A stretch of 64,000 bases of DNA from Carettochelys insculpta (Eukaryota > Chordata > Testudines > Carettochelyidae). The stretch lies in assembly GCF_033958435.1 (NCBI RefSeq), contig NC_134137.1, forward strand, positions 252,634,501-252,698,500, read 5' to 3'. The first letter of the stretch is position 1; every line of letters begins with the position of its first letter. Shown here piece after piece: positions 44,033-54,800 of this stretch. Both the position numbers and the translations under genes were made by a program. The notes below the pieces were generated by a model. That model was not told the origin of the DNA. It was given only the letters and a program-made list of their open reading frames with translations, and searched no databases.

Positions 44033-45091
44033 CTAGTTTAAAGCCCTCCTCACTAGGTTAGCCAGCCTGTGTCTGAATATGGTCTTCCCCCTCCTCGAAA
44101 GGTGAACGCCATCTCTGCCTAGCAGTCCTTCCTGGAAAAGGATCCCGTGGTCAAAGAAACCAAAGCCTTCCTGGCGACACCATCTATGCAACCAAGCATT
44201 CACCTCTAGGGTACATCTGTCTCTGCCTGGGCCCCTACCTCTGACAGGCAGGACTGAAGAGAATACCACCTGCGCCCCAAACTCCCTGACCTGTGCCCCC
44301 AGAGCCCTGAAGTCACTCTTGACCTGCTCAGCGTCACACCTCGCAGTATCGTTAGTGCCCACATGGATGAGAAGCATGGGATAGTAGTCAGAGGGCCGGA
44401 TAATCTTCGACAATGCCTGCGTAACGTCTCGGATATGAGCCCCCGGCAGGCAGCAGACCTCCCGAGAGGAAATGTCAGGGTGACAGATGGGCGCCTCCGT
44501 CCCCCTCAGAAGAGAGTCTCCAACCACCACTACTCTACGTTTCCTTCTTGCAGGGGTGGCAGTAGATTTCCCAGCCTTGGGGGTACGAGGCTTCTCCTCT
44601 TCTGTACGGGGTAATTCTTGGTCTCCTGTATCGAGTACAGCATAACAGTTTTCCAGTACCACGGTGGGAGGGTTCTGAGCAGGGGTGGGACACAGCCCGC
44701 TGCGAGAAGTAACCAGCTGCCAGTGTCCACCCTGGTCCACCTCCTCCGGTGGTTTATCAGCCGTCCTGTGCACCGGGGCAGTTACCTCCGCAGTCTCCAC
44801 CTGAATACTATCCAGGAACTGCTCATGGACTTGGATACTCCTCAACCTGGCCACCTCCTCCTGTAGCTCCCCCACCTGCCGCCTGAGAGATTCCACCAGC
44901 AGGCACCTTTCACACTGAATATTCCCCTCAGCCTGGGTATCAGTGAGTGGGAACGGCAAGCCACAGTCCTTGCAGAGCCACACCAGGATCTGGGTAGAAA
45001 CATCCGTGGTCAGGCAGTCTGTCTGGCTACAGGCACAAGTGGAGGAGACAGCAGTAGTGCTGGCACAGGTGTTGCGGGTCTTCCTAACCAT
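44033..45091 (-). CDS. CR1 ORF1 protein with SGNH/GDSL-type esterase domain, intact
   Basis: An open frame of 352 codons plus stop from ATG 45091 (MVRKTRN); an upstream in-frame GTG at 45109 is not needed. The N-terminal half has a Cys pattern WLCKDCG..CERC that could bind zinc, and a heptad-like segment LRRQVGELQEEVARLRSI. The C-terminal half shows the esterase blocks in order: VVVVGDSLLRG (block I Ser), LIHVGTNDTARCDAEQVK (block III-like Asn), and DGVHLSRRG (catalytic Asp and His). Esterase domains are known in ORF1 of CR1 and related LINEs, with a suggested role in RNA/membrane interaction. No stop or frameshift, unlike ORF2 of the same copy. Whether it is expressed is unknown. Confidence 0.85.
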   Translation of the reverse strand: MVRKTRNTCASTTAVSSTCACSQTDCLTTDVSTQILVWLCKDCGLPFPLTDTQAEGNIQCERCLLVESLRRQVGELQEEVARLRSIQVHEQFLDSIQVETAEVTAPVHRTADKPPEEVDQGGHWQLVTSRSGLCPTPAQNPPTVVLENCYAVLDTGDQELPRTEEEKPRTPKAGKSTATPARRKRRVVVVGDSLLRGTEAPICHPDISSREVCCLPGAHIRDVTQALSKIIRPSDYYPMLLIHVGTNDTARCDAEQVKSDFRALGAQVREFGAQVVFSSVLPVRGRGPGRDRCTLEVNAWLHRWCRQEGFGFFDHGILFQEGLLGRDGVHLSRRGKTIFRHRLANLVRRALN

Positions 45092-45952
45092 TATAGTCCT
45101 CTCTGTCACACTCCCTCTTTAAACTCCCCTGTCTGCAGCTCCCTGTCCGCTACGCTCCCCTGGTCGCTCCTGCCTCTGGCTTTTAAGCCATCCTGATGAT
45201 CCCAACTGTGGCCTTGCCCACACCAAACTGGTGTCCCATGGAGCGGTATCTGTGTGGAGCGGTCAGCTTCCAGACAGCTATCATGACCCTCTTCTCCATG
45301 GGGAGGGTGCGCTGCATCCAGGTGTCCTGCTGTCTCAGGGTAGGGGACAGCCACTGGCAGAGCTCAAGAAATGTCTGCTGCCACATGCGGAAACTCTGGA
45401 TCCCCCGGTCATCATCCCGCTCCCCCATGATGAGTCACTTCCACCACTCGGAGCTGGTGGGGTGGCTTGAGAGCCAGCGAAGCACGCAGGGAGGGCCAAG
45501 AGGACCCCATGGTCCTTGGCCGCCCCTTCTGCCCCTGAGGGGGGGTTGTCCCCTGACAGGAGCTGCAGTGTGGCCACCACTGCTGCAGCCAGCAAGGCGA
45601 CCACTCCGTTGGTGGCAGCCGGCAAGGTGTCAAGCTGCCGCTCCTCCATGTCTGTTCCTAAGGGCACTGCATCTGCAGGGCTTCTGGCAGCTCTGCAGGC
45701 CTCATGTTGTGCAGGCTGAGGGTGTTGGGGAGGGGCCCTTTAAAGGAGTGGCTTGCTGCAGCCCCAGAGGGCATTGGTGCACATGGACACTCTCTTTTGA
45801 TGGCCTGGATGGCCCCTGTCGACATGGCGGATGGCCCTTTCGAAGGCACCAGCCCCAGCCAGTAGATGCTCCCCTTCGAAAGGGTGTCTTTCCTCTAGTC
45901 TCTGTCTAAAGGCGCTCTTTTGAGAGAGCACTCTAGTGTGGATGCAGCTTAA

Positions 45953-46150
45953 GTGAGCCAGAGAGGCGAAATGAGTGCCGAAACTCCTGGGTATCAGTAG
46001 ATCTCACGCGGTTTGCAAAGGAGGTCACTTTCATTACCAGCACTTTATAGGTGGGGAAGCTGAGTGAGAGCTGCTCAGTGACTGGTCTGAGGGCACAGGC
46101 ATAGCAGGGAATTGAAAACAAGTCTCCTGATTTCCAGTCCTGTATTGTCT
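45953..46150 (-). mobile_element. MIR/L2-like relic
   Basis: ACCAGCACTTTATAGGTGGGGAAGCTGAG and AATTGAAAACAAGTCTCCTGATTTCC follow the 3' half of MIR-like repeats. Decayed; the orientation is uncertain. Confidence 0.45.
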
Positions 46151-46954
46151 CCATGTTGTCTCTCTGCTATCTGAGTGATTAACATGCAAATGTTGAGGAA
46201 AGTCTCTCATGCTGGGATTTGTGTGGGCTCATCAGAGCTTTAAGTCTCACACTGTATACATCTTACAGAAGATGGACAAATGGTGATGTTCCATTTGTTA
46301 AAAAGTTTATTTGCTAAACAGCTTGTTAGAAGTAATGGGTCTAAGTCCCAGCACTGGTGTTTTGGATCCCACTGATTTCAGGGAATTTCATACTGCAAAG
46401 TTTATGTATGAGAGCGAAGAATCAGGCAGTCTGTACACTGACACAGATTCAAAATAACGAACAGCCTAACAGTGCTTATGAATTTAACAAATTAAGCAAA
46501 TAAACTATTTGAGCTGGGAACAAAAAAATAGCTATTAAAACATTCCTTCTGGTATTTTTATTTTGTTTACTCATGAGACCTGGCTCTTGCCCCTCCAGAT
46601 CACATTTAGTCCATATTTGGAGAACTCTGCACCAGTTAGCATACTTACACTCAGGCAAATTTTAGATTTTTTTTTAATTCACTGTGTGCTTTTCTTCTGA
46701 TGTTTTTCTTCAACAATTTAAATCAAAAAGTTGCCCCTTCCAGTTGGCTTTCAAAACATGACCAAAAAGGGATCTAACTGCTTCAGTCGATTAGTTGAAA
46801 TTAGCATTTATCTTGGTTTTGTTATTGCTTGCTGGTCATCACATTCCATTCTACATGCCCTCTCAAAAAGAACTGTCTATGTTTTCCTGGAGTTATGATA
46901 TGTGGGGGGGGCATCAAAAAGTATGAACATTGGGGCAGTTCAAATAAACTGCCT
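46151..46954. other. No recognisable feature
   Basis: AT-rich sequence, no gene or repeat seen. Confidence 0.5.
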
Positions 46955-47037
46955 AAAGTATAACAAGGACTACTGTTGCTCCTTATAGACTAAGAGGCAC
47001 TTTGGAGCCTAAGCTTTCGTGGGCAAAGACCCGCTTG
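46955..47037 (-). mobile_element. Penelope terminal fragment (family 2)
   Basis: ACAAGGACTACTGTTGCTCC, TTATAGACTAAGAGGCACTTTGG and AAGCTTTCGTGGGCAAAGACCCGCTTGCC match 22378-22468 and 62598-62821. The fragment ends before the CTGATGA core. Confidence 0.6.
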
Positions 47038-47271
47038 CCTAAAGTATGGAGCTTTTCCATATTATTCAGGTTTGCAAAGCTGATCTGGAAATCTCTAAGA
47101 GTGAGCTTTCCCTTCAGGTATTTAGTACTTCCTGCTAAGAATCACAGGGGAAATACCCCCAAAAGCAGCTGCCTTGTTTGCCTGTTTTGGAACTTCCACT
47201 TCTGGCCAGAAATTAAGATGACAAAACCATTAACAATAATGGAGGGCAACATTTCACCAAATAGTGCACAA

Positions 47272-47292
47272 GCTGAAAGAAAGAAAGAAAGA
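47272..47292 (+). repeat. GAAA microsatellite
   Basis: Five GAAA units. Confidence 0.8.
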
Positions 47293-47299
47293 ACAGTTT

Positions 47300-47939
47300 G
47301 GTATTTGGGGCAGAAGGGTCAGGGAAATTATTTTGTTTTCTCCCAAGTGGCTCACCTGTCCTTATTTTCACATTAGAGGTTTCAGGAAAGCACCTAAATT
47401 TTGCTGATGTCAATAAGACTTAATCATATGCTTTAAGCATGTGTTTAAATGCTTTCTGGAACTGGGGCCAGAAATTCGAGAGCCCCTACCAGTTCCCTTG
47501 GAAATCAATGGTGTCTTTCAAATGATCTGCTCTACCTATGCAGTCAGGTATATTGAATTTGGCTTACTTCTTCCTGCTGTTAGCGATGGAGAGTCAGTGT
47601 AGCCATGAGAGAAAAATAGTCTGGGCCTATGTATCCACATCTCTCAACCTACAAGGTTCAAATATGGAACAAAGACCCAAAATGAGGTAAACAACCAAAA
47701 GTATTCATGCACAAAACTCAGGATTCATTCTTCTAGTGTTAATAACTCTTTCTGTAACCTCATGTTCATGCCTGTTAACTCCAAATATCAGTAATCTTCA
47801 AATCAGAAAAGAGGAATGCACACCAAATTTGTTTGGAACATAGGTAACTTTGGGACTAAAATGACTGATGTTCCTTCATTTTGAGTCAATACATCTATTA
47901 TCTATTATTATCTAAAAGTGTCAGAAATCATTGCCCCTG
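47300..47939. other. No recognisable feature
   Basis: No gene or repeat recognised in this AT-rich stretch; 47038-47271 is likewise plain. Confidence 0.45.
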
Positions 47940-48645
47940 ACCAACAAAGCTATGCAGGCCTAACCCGCAGTATAGATATGTGAACAAAATTGCTTCCATC
48001 GGTTCAGACTCTTTAGGAACACTAAAACTGCTTAGCTACACTAACATAGTTGAAGTGATGCATCTTTCTAGCAATTCCCTGGCATGTTGTGTACATACGA
48101 ACTTGCTCCACAGTATGTGTATACACTGCTGCCATGCTTCGATGTAGAAACTACCTATGCTGAAAGGAAGGGTTTTCTCCAAGAAGTGCTAGCTGGATAA
48201 ATTGAATAATTCACCAATTGACCTTAAATTGTCCATACTGGGCTTATGTCGGTATAGTTTTGTCTCTCAGTGATGTGGATTTTTCAGCCCCCTGTGGGAC
48301 ATATCTCAACCAATGTAAATTCCTAGTGTAGACAGTTCTAAATCAGTTTTAATTCACACCTTTTGCTATTTCAGAGCATGCCTGTGTGTAGACACTTTTA
48401 TTCAGAAAAATTCAGACACGCACTAATACAATAAATTATGTGAATTAAAAGCAACATTGCTATTTTGGTGCTTATTTGTGTGTAGATGAGCCTCCTGTGA
48501 AAATTCAGCTGCAAGATTCTTAGGTGTTGCTGTGAAAATCACACCCAGTATACTGATGTAATTATGCCACCACTATCTTCATTACAGACACAAATGCTTT
48601 TTTGCTTCAGGGCTACCCTAGTGTAAGCTCTGTAGCGAAGACATA
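47940..48645. mobile_element. Mosaic of decayed MITE fragments
   Basis: Several end-like motifs occur: CCTAGTGTAGACAG at 48325, TGTGTGTAGACAC at 48385, TTGTGTGTAGATGAGCC at 48475 and GGGCTACCCTAGTG at 48610. ATGTCGGTATAG near 48248 recalls a further DNA-transposon family. No complete element with matching ends could be defined. Confidence 0.4.
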
Positions 48646-48647
48646 TC

Positions 48648-50440
48648 GGCTACGTCTACACTAGAAGCCTCTGTTAGTAGAAGTCACTGATGGAAAGAAT
48701 TTCTTGGCAAAACTTCTGTTGACAGATCGCGTCTACACATAAAAGTGGATCAATCTTTTGATCTTCTTTGTAGACAGAAAGCAGCCACATGCTCCAGCCA
48801 CTCTGTTAACAGAACCAGCGACAAAACCCTGGAAGTGAGGCTCACATGGAGGGCAAACCCTTCCAGGACTGCTGGCCCCACGTGCCCTTAAAGGGCCTCA
48901 CCCCTGCAACCCACTTTCCCTGCCCATGCTTAGTCTTGCATAACTCCTCAAGGGAAAGCAAAGCCATTGCAGAGCTCCCTCGCTGTTCAAGTGAGAAGCT
49001 CTCAGGTGCTCAGGTGGCTATGGTGGTACCCCCTAGCTCCAACTGGTGGGACTGGCTGGTTATGGGGCAATGGGAAGACCCCCAGTGGACACAGAACTCC
49101 CAGATGCACAAAGAGGCCTTTCTCAAGATGTGTACCTGGCCTGCCCCTGCCCTCCAATGACAGGACACTAACATGAGACCCACCATCCCCCTCAAGAAGT
49201 GGGTCGCCATTGTCTTGTGGTCACCACCTCCCCCACACTCTATGGGCCACCAATTTGACATCAGGAGGTCCATCATAAGGGACATTTTTATGCGGGTAAG
49301 ACACCCATGGGCCTCAGGCCCTGCATGGGGGGGTAGGGAGGGGAGAGGGGAGTGAGGGAAAGAAGGAAGGGGGGAAGAGGAGGGGGAGGATGGAAGGGGG
49401 CTGTTGAGCTCGCTGGGGACCAAGGATGCTGTCTCCCCCCAGTCTCTCATGGGCATGTCCGATATCCTCCCTTCTCAGGTGGTGCGGGCCATCAACATGA
49501 TCCTGCCTTGGAGGCTCGTCCACATCACCAACATGGATGCCCTCATGGTTGCTTCGATGCCCTCAGCTTCTCCAATTGTTTCAGGGAGCTGGATAGGACC
49601 CATATCACCATATGGGCCTTGGAACACAGTGCCACATGCTACATTAATAGGAAGAGCTATCACTCAATCATCATGCAGGCTCTGATGGACCATTGTGGAC
49701 AATTCCTGGATGCATACGTCAGGTGTTCAGGCTGGACCCATGACACCAGGTTGTTCTGGGACTCCAACCTGTTTTGGAGGATGGAGGCAGGCACCTGTGT
49801 TCCCAGCTAGGAGCTGTCCATCAGGGACACACAGATGCCTTTGTGCATGGTGGGGGATGCACCCTACTCACACGTGCCATGGCTGATGAGGCTCTACACT
49901 GGGCACCTGGACCCCGGTCAGGAACTATTCAATGCCCATCTCACCCAGGCATGAACCCAAGTGACGTGCACCTTTGGGTGCTTGAAGGCAAGGTTCCATT
50001 GCCCCCCAACCCAGATGGATGTGGGGGAAGCAGAATGTCTCCCACATCGGGGTGGCCTGTTGCACCCTCCACCACCTGGTGGAGTGGAAGGGGAAAACTT
50101 CCTTCAGGGGTGGGCAGCAGATGGTGGAGGCCCCTACAAACGGCTGGGTGCAGCCCCCACGGACAGGGTGCACCTCCGGGAGGCCCTGAGGTAGAGATTC
50201 ACCTGCTGCCCCTAATAATCCTCTCCAGGGCACCTCCAGGGGGCGCCCTGGGCCCACAGCTCTACCCTCTCTCCACCATCCCCCCTCTCTTCACCCACCC
50301 ATCCCCCTGACCCCCACCTAACAAGGAAGGACATGGGGATGGTGGTGAATTTTTTTTTGCTACAAAAATAGAACTGTGTAAAACAAACATCTGTGAAAGA
50401 ACTATTTACACTGTGCAACTTTCTAGTGTAGATGTAATCC
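48648..50440 (+). mobile_element. PIF/Harbinger copy 3, transposase-only deletion derivative
   Basis: Ends GGCTACGTCTACACTAGAA and TTCTAGTGTAGATGTAATCC are inverted. It is about 1.8 kb, has only the transposase gene, and on the plus strand, the reverse of copies 1 and 2. The Myb-like gene is absent. No clear target duplication (ATC on the left, CTG on the right). Confidence 0.8.
48846..50196 (+). pseudogene. Harbinger DDE transposase, copy 3, decayed
   Basis: Exon 1 starts at ATG 48846 and shows NWWDWLVMGQWEDPQW, MGHQFDIRRSIIRDIFMR, then a donor GTAAGA near 49295. The acceptor TTCTCAG lies near 49479. Exon 2 shows VVRAINMILPWRLVHI, FRELDRTHITIWALEHSA, SYHSIIMQALMDHCGQF, DAPYSHVPWLMRLYTGH and FGCLKARF. 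The first two acidic residues remain; the third is lost (VTCTFGCLK where copy 1 has VERTFGHLK). A TGA follows the first part of exon 1 at 49157-49159, a frameshift lies near 49540, and stops follow at about 49808 and 49951. Confidence 0.85.
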
Positions 50441-50475
50441 CTGAGAGAAAAATGAGGCCCACAGAATGTTCATTA

Positions 50476-50812
50476 TACAGATTGAACCTCTCTCATCCGG
50501 CACCCTCGGGAGCTTACTGGTTCTGGATGAGAGAATTTGTCAGACGACAGGAAGTCAATATTTTCCCATACATTAACAACTTTGACAACACTTCCACTGC
50601 TCATGTGGCTCTTAGAGGTCATTTAGGTGTAAATTACAGCTAAATAGCAGCATAATATTGAAAGCCAGGGTTAGCAGCTGTAAACAAACTTTATGGGACC
50701 ACGGGAAACTTGGCCATAACCATGATAAGTGGTCATCCGGCTAACTAAAATCATGCCAGATTACAGAGTTGGCCAGCCGAGGGGGTTCTGGATTAGAGAT
50801 GTTCAACCTGTA
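50476..50812. mobile_element. MITE with ACAGATTGAACC ends
   Basis: TACAGATTGAACCTCTCTCATCCGGC at the left and GGATTAGAGATGTTCAACCTGTA at the right form an inverted repeat of about 22 bp. Same family as 7210-7503; the interiors are related in reverse orientation (ATGGGACCACGGG and CATGATAAGTGGT here). Confidence 0.7.
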
Positions 50813-51485
50813 CAAGCTAAAAGAAAGCTACATGTAACATGTAGATCCCAAGGTGTTTGCTGGTCTGCTAATATTTTTTAAAATTGTAAATAAAGCAAAT
50901 TTGAGGCAAAATATTACAGTTAGATCCCTATTTAGGACACCTGCTTGCCTGCAAACCATTCCCCCATATAAAGGATGTTGTGTACCTTGTATTATAAATT
51001 AGAACTATATTGTACAATGACTTGATCCATTTTCTATCTAAACAGGTCCTGGTCTCTCAAATGGCCACTCAGTACGCTCTGAGATGGCATGGTCATTTGC
51101 TCAAATGTCTATCAACTTCCCAGTGAGATTCATGTTTGATTCTGAGTTAATGAAACCAGGATAGAAAAGACCCATCTTTCCCTCCCTGTCCATGATGGCT
51201 GGAGAACAGCAACAAATACACATCCCTCATAGGCATTCTACACCACAGCATGCCAGATTTGACTCAGTGAAGAACATCCATAAAGGGCATAGGATGTTTG
51301 GTCATCTCTACACTGTTCATGCAACAGCATGAGAACTAACCTAACCAAAGTAACTGTACTAAATCCAAGAGAAGTCTGTACAGATCATATTTGACAATAC
51401 TTTCCATGTCAATAGCCACTGCAGTTAAGACTGGCTATTGACTATCTATTTTAGGTACTCACATGGCTGCCATAACCATAGGCTC
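50813..51485. other. No recognisable feature
   Basis: AT-rich sequence, nothing recognised. Confidence 0.5.
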
Positions 51486-51830
51486 ACAATCTTTAATATT
51501 CTCACAACACCTCTGTGTGATAAGGAAGTGCTGTCATCGCCTTCTTATAGATGGGGACATGAGGCATAAACAAACTGAATGATGCTTGTCCACAATCACA
51601 AAACAAGTCTTTACAAGAAGAGGTGTTTGAACCCAGGTCTCCTATCTCATAAGCGAGTGGAGGCCTCAGCCGTGGAGCATTCTGGTGTGGGGCTCTGGCA
51701 CTCTCTCCTGATGAAGCTGCTTCATTTTGCATAAATAATTTAATTAGTTATTGGAACAAGTAACTGGGCCTCCCATATTCTATGTGAGCACCCTAACCAC
51801 TGGGCTAAAGTCAATCTCTCCCTGTGTCAG
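51486..51830 (-). mobile_element. tRNA-derived, MIR-like SINE relic
   Basis: On the minus strand TTTAGCCCAGTGGTTAGGGTGC reads as an A box region and GGAGACCTGGGTTCAAACACC as a B box region. ATCTATAAGAAGG..CACACAGAGGTGTTGTGAG then gives the MIR-like 3' part. An A/T-rich segment (51680-51775) separates the boxes, so it may be two overlapping copies. Confidence 0.5.
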
Positions 51831-54800
51831 TAATTTTGTTTGTAATTGCATTTTTAAAAATTAAACCACTGTTCGTCCATTGTCCAGGAGCTCCATCTAA
51901 TTTTTTGAAGCCATTCCACCAACATGGGTTTCCAGTGATGGACTAGGAACCAGACACATAATTAGACTTGAAACCCTGAGGCTTTTATTTTGTGTTAAAC
52001 AGTGACTAACACAATGCAGTCCTGTCAGAAGGTAGCTAGCCCTCTAAAAGGGGTCAGGGGACCAATCAGCTTCTGGGATGCTCTCAGAAGAGAGGGAAAT
52101 GAGGCAACTAAGATTCACCTGGGAGTAGTCAACTGGGAGCCCATTAATTAGGCAGGGAAGTGCCTGGGCAAGATGAAGATAGAAGATGTCAGCCCCGGAA
52201 GTAAGCCTGAAGAGAGCAGTGAGTGACTGAGGCTCTCTCCTCTGATGAGAAACAGCCAGGCAAATCCACACTCCAAAGAGGGAGAAACAGGGCAGGAGGC
52301 TACAGAGACAGGATGTAGCTCAGCAAACAACAGTGGATGGAGGAGGGCTGGTTCTGCCCAAACAAGGGTCTGAACTGGAACTTAGCTTAATAGACAGGCC
52401 TGCATTCTGTATAAACCCCAAAGGATGGCCAACTTTCTGACCAAACAAAACCAAACATGCTTGCCCTGGCTCTCCTCCAAGGCCCTGCTCGCTCTCCACC
52501 ACCCTTCTGGAGCCTCACTCTTGCTCTCATTTTCACTGGGTTGGGGAGAGTCCCTTTTTGACCAGGCATTCAGTTGAAAACCAGCCACCTGGCCACCCTA
52601 TGTTTTAGAGAGACACCTAAACCTAGCAACCTAGGCCTGATTAGCCTGTACTAGCAACACTCTGTTGCAAGGGTGTGCTCAGGAGGTGATGATGGCCCTT
52701 CTGCAGGCCCTCATAGACACTACTGCAATATTCATAATTAAGAAGCTGTCTTCCCCACCTCCCAGCAAGACAGATTTCTCATGTCAGTGGGAGCCACAAT
52801 ACTTTAGAGAAGAGCTTACTAGTAGATTGCATCTGAAATGCTGACTAACTGCTTCTGGTGGAGTTGCTAGATAAGGTGACAGGCAAAATCAGATCCCTAG
52901 CCAGATCACTCACAGAGGTTTAGCATGTTAAAACAGTAATTTCCAAACAGCACCTCAATTATGGATAAAAATAATTCTGAAAATAATACATTATGGGCAA
53001 TGGAAATATGCAAAATCTCCTCAATTAGTTCTTAAGCGACCGCAGAGCTGTCAAACGCACAAGTAAGGTAATTCTGCTGTCAATACGGTTGCACATAATG
53101 AATATTAATTGAATGACATTCATCATTAGTTTTATTATTGTTTAACTACTACCTTGCCCCCACCCCAATTTAAGTCAGCAAATAATTGTTTTCGTTCTGT
53201 TCTCAAGAAGGAAGGTTAATGTTGAAGTGGGAAAAATGAACATATGCAATAACTAAAAGGTTTTAAGTACAGGAACAGTTGTAGTTCTCAGTACAAGATG
53301 TAGGCTAAGTAAACAACTACTGGATAAATCATTCACGAAAAAAGGGACTTTGTGGGTCTCCAGACTGCTGGCCAACATCCAGCTGTCTTTCAGAGCTGAG
53401 GAAAATGTATCCTTACTGCATGTTCTGGCACCATGGACAGAGAGAGTTGGACTGGAGGCTCTGACTGAAGTAATACAATAGTAGAGAAAAACAACAAACT
53501 GCCTGTTCATGAGACTGCCTGGGCTTTATGTCAATAAAAGCCAAGGGAATTGGTGTGAGGGCATGAGGTCTTGCAGCCAGTAAACACAGTTCATTAATTG
53601 CTTAGTTGTAGAGTTGCTATGTACATTGTCACTTGTTAATATTCAGTTTTCTGAGACTGGGACAGATTCTGATAAATTATGTTGGGCTACATCCCAGGTA
53701 AGTGCCTTGACTTTAGTGATGCTCAGCTGGATTTCCTGTGTGTAATTCCAGTCAGCATCTGAGCAGTCCCCACCTCCCACTTCCAAACCTGGGTTTAGTT
53801 TCCTTTCATATCTGAAATTAGTTCCTTCGTGCGCACAATCTGGTTGGGGTCCCAGAACAACAGCATCTTCTCTTTCACTTTGCAGAACACTTTGCAGGCT
53901 GGGTGAGGTGCACAGTGTGTAATTTTTAGGCACGTGGTCTACCAAAGAGAAACATGAATGGACGACGGGGTTTTGTCTTCCACTGACTATGTGGCCAGAC
54001 AATAGGAGGTGGTACTCTTTATATGTCTATTCAAGGTCTCCCAATAAACCAGGCTTGACTGCAGAATGATCTGGCCAACACAGGTCATTCACCATATCTT
54101 GTGCACACTATAAACGATATTCTACCTCCTACTGACCCTCATAGGCATCGTCAGGGGAAGGACTTATTCATATCAAACATACTCAAAAATATCTCCAAAT
54201 TCCTGTGGCCTCTCCCCACCCACTCTCTTGCTTCACTGTCTGGGAAAAAACAAACAAGGAATAGTGACGGGTGTCTCTGTAACAAAAATAGCATGTTTGG
54301 CCATTTTTATTACTGTCACATTATTTTTTCTACGCAAGAGAACTTTAAGAAAAAAGGACAATAACTGATACATAACTTTAGGGCTGTGTGAATCCTGGAG
54401 AAAACACTTTGCAAACAGAACCATAAAATGCAGATGTTGGCAGGAACTTAAATACAGCAGGAAGCTTTGGAAAGAACCTTTGCAACTCATTTCTCTTCAT
54501 TCATTCTCAAGTGCCATTTGGCTGCCACCAACCCTACCCCCAGCAGTAACCCAGCTTCTTAACCTCAATCTCTTTGTGAGCTGGAAAAGGCAACTCTTAG
54601 AGGGGCTGAGAGGAGGTGTGAGGTTTACCATGCCAACAGCCTTAGCCCTTGTTCTCGGAGATTTCCCAAGCATGGGGTATGAAGAGAGTCACGCAAAGGG
54701 GTAAAGCTGTACTTGGAGCTGGCTGCTTATGCTTGACTCAGTAGACTTCTTGTGTTTTAGATTGGTGATAATAATAAAGGCACAGAAACCCAAACAGCTA

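Larger units (their letters stand above)
41030..45187 (-). mobile_element. Nearly full-length CR1 LINE
   Basis: It is 4158 bp on the minus strand: a short 5' UTR of about 95 nt (45187-45092), ORF1, ORF2 and a 3' UTR ending at 41030 in ATTCTATG-type repeats. CCAT on each side (41026-41029, 45188-45191) reads as a 4-bp target duplication. Removing the CR1 and one CCAT rejoins the transposase exon 1/intron border of Harbinger copy 2. CR1 copies are usually 5'-truncated, so this length is notable. Confidence 0.9.
40403..45650 (-). pseudogene. Harbinger DDE transposase, copy 2, split by CR1 and damaged
   Basis: Exon 1 lies at about 45192-45650 (QSFRMWQQTFLELCQWLSPT, MGHQFGVGKATVGIIRM) with a frameshift near 45420. 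Exon 2 lies at about 40919-40403, after an acceptor CTTGCAG, with FRALDGTHIPIHALEHS. Two of the three catalytic positions are changed: the second reads VANVAYLL, Asp to Asn, and the third reads VVKRIFSCLKG, Glu to Lys. The C-terminus after LKG is deleted. The donor GT is CT in GAGCTAAGG. It is inactive. Confidence 0.85.
38186..45949. mobile_element. PIF/Harbinger transposon copy 2, split by a CR1
   Basis: Left AGCTACATCTGCACTAGGC and right TAGTGTGGATGCAGCT are inverted repeats with TAA on both sides (38183-38185, 45950-45952). It has the same convergent two-gene layout as copy 1. The CR1 at 41030-45187 lies in the transposase intron. Without it the element is about 3.6 kb. It is older than copy 1: more stops, deletions and lost CpG. 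Confidence 0.85.

Noticed and set aside
48846..50196. Copy 3 transposase as a domesticated host gene
   Set aside because: Stops, a frameshift and loss of the catalytic Glu within clear transposon ends; no sign of purifying selection can be seen.
53643..54002. 119-codon open frame as a gene
   Set aside because: No known motif, no neighbouring exon candidates, ordinary base composition.
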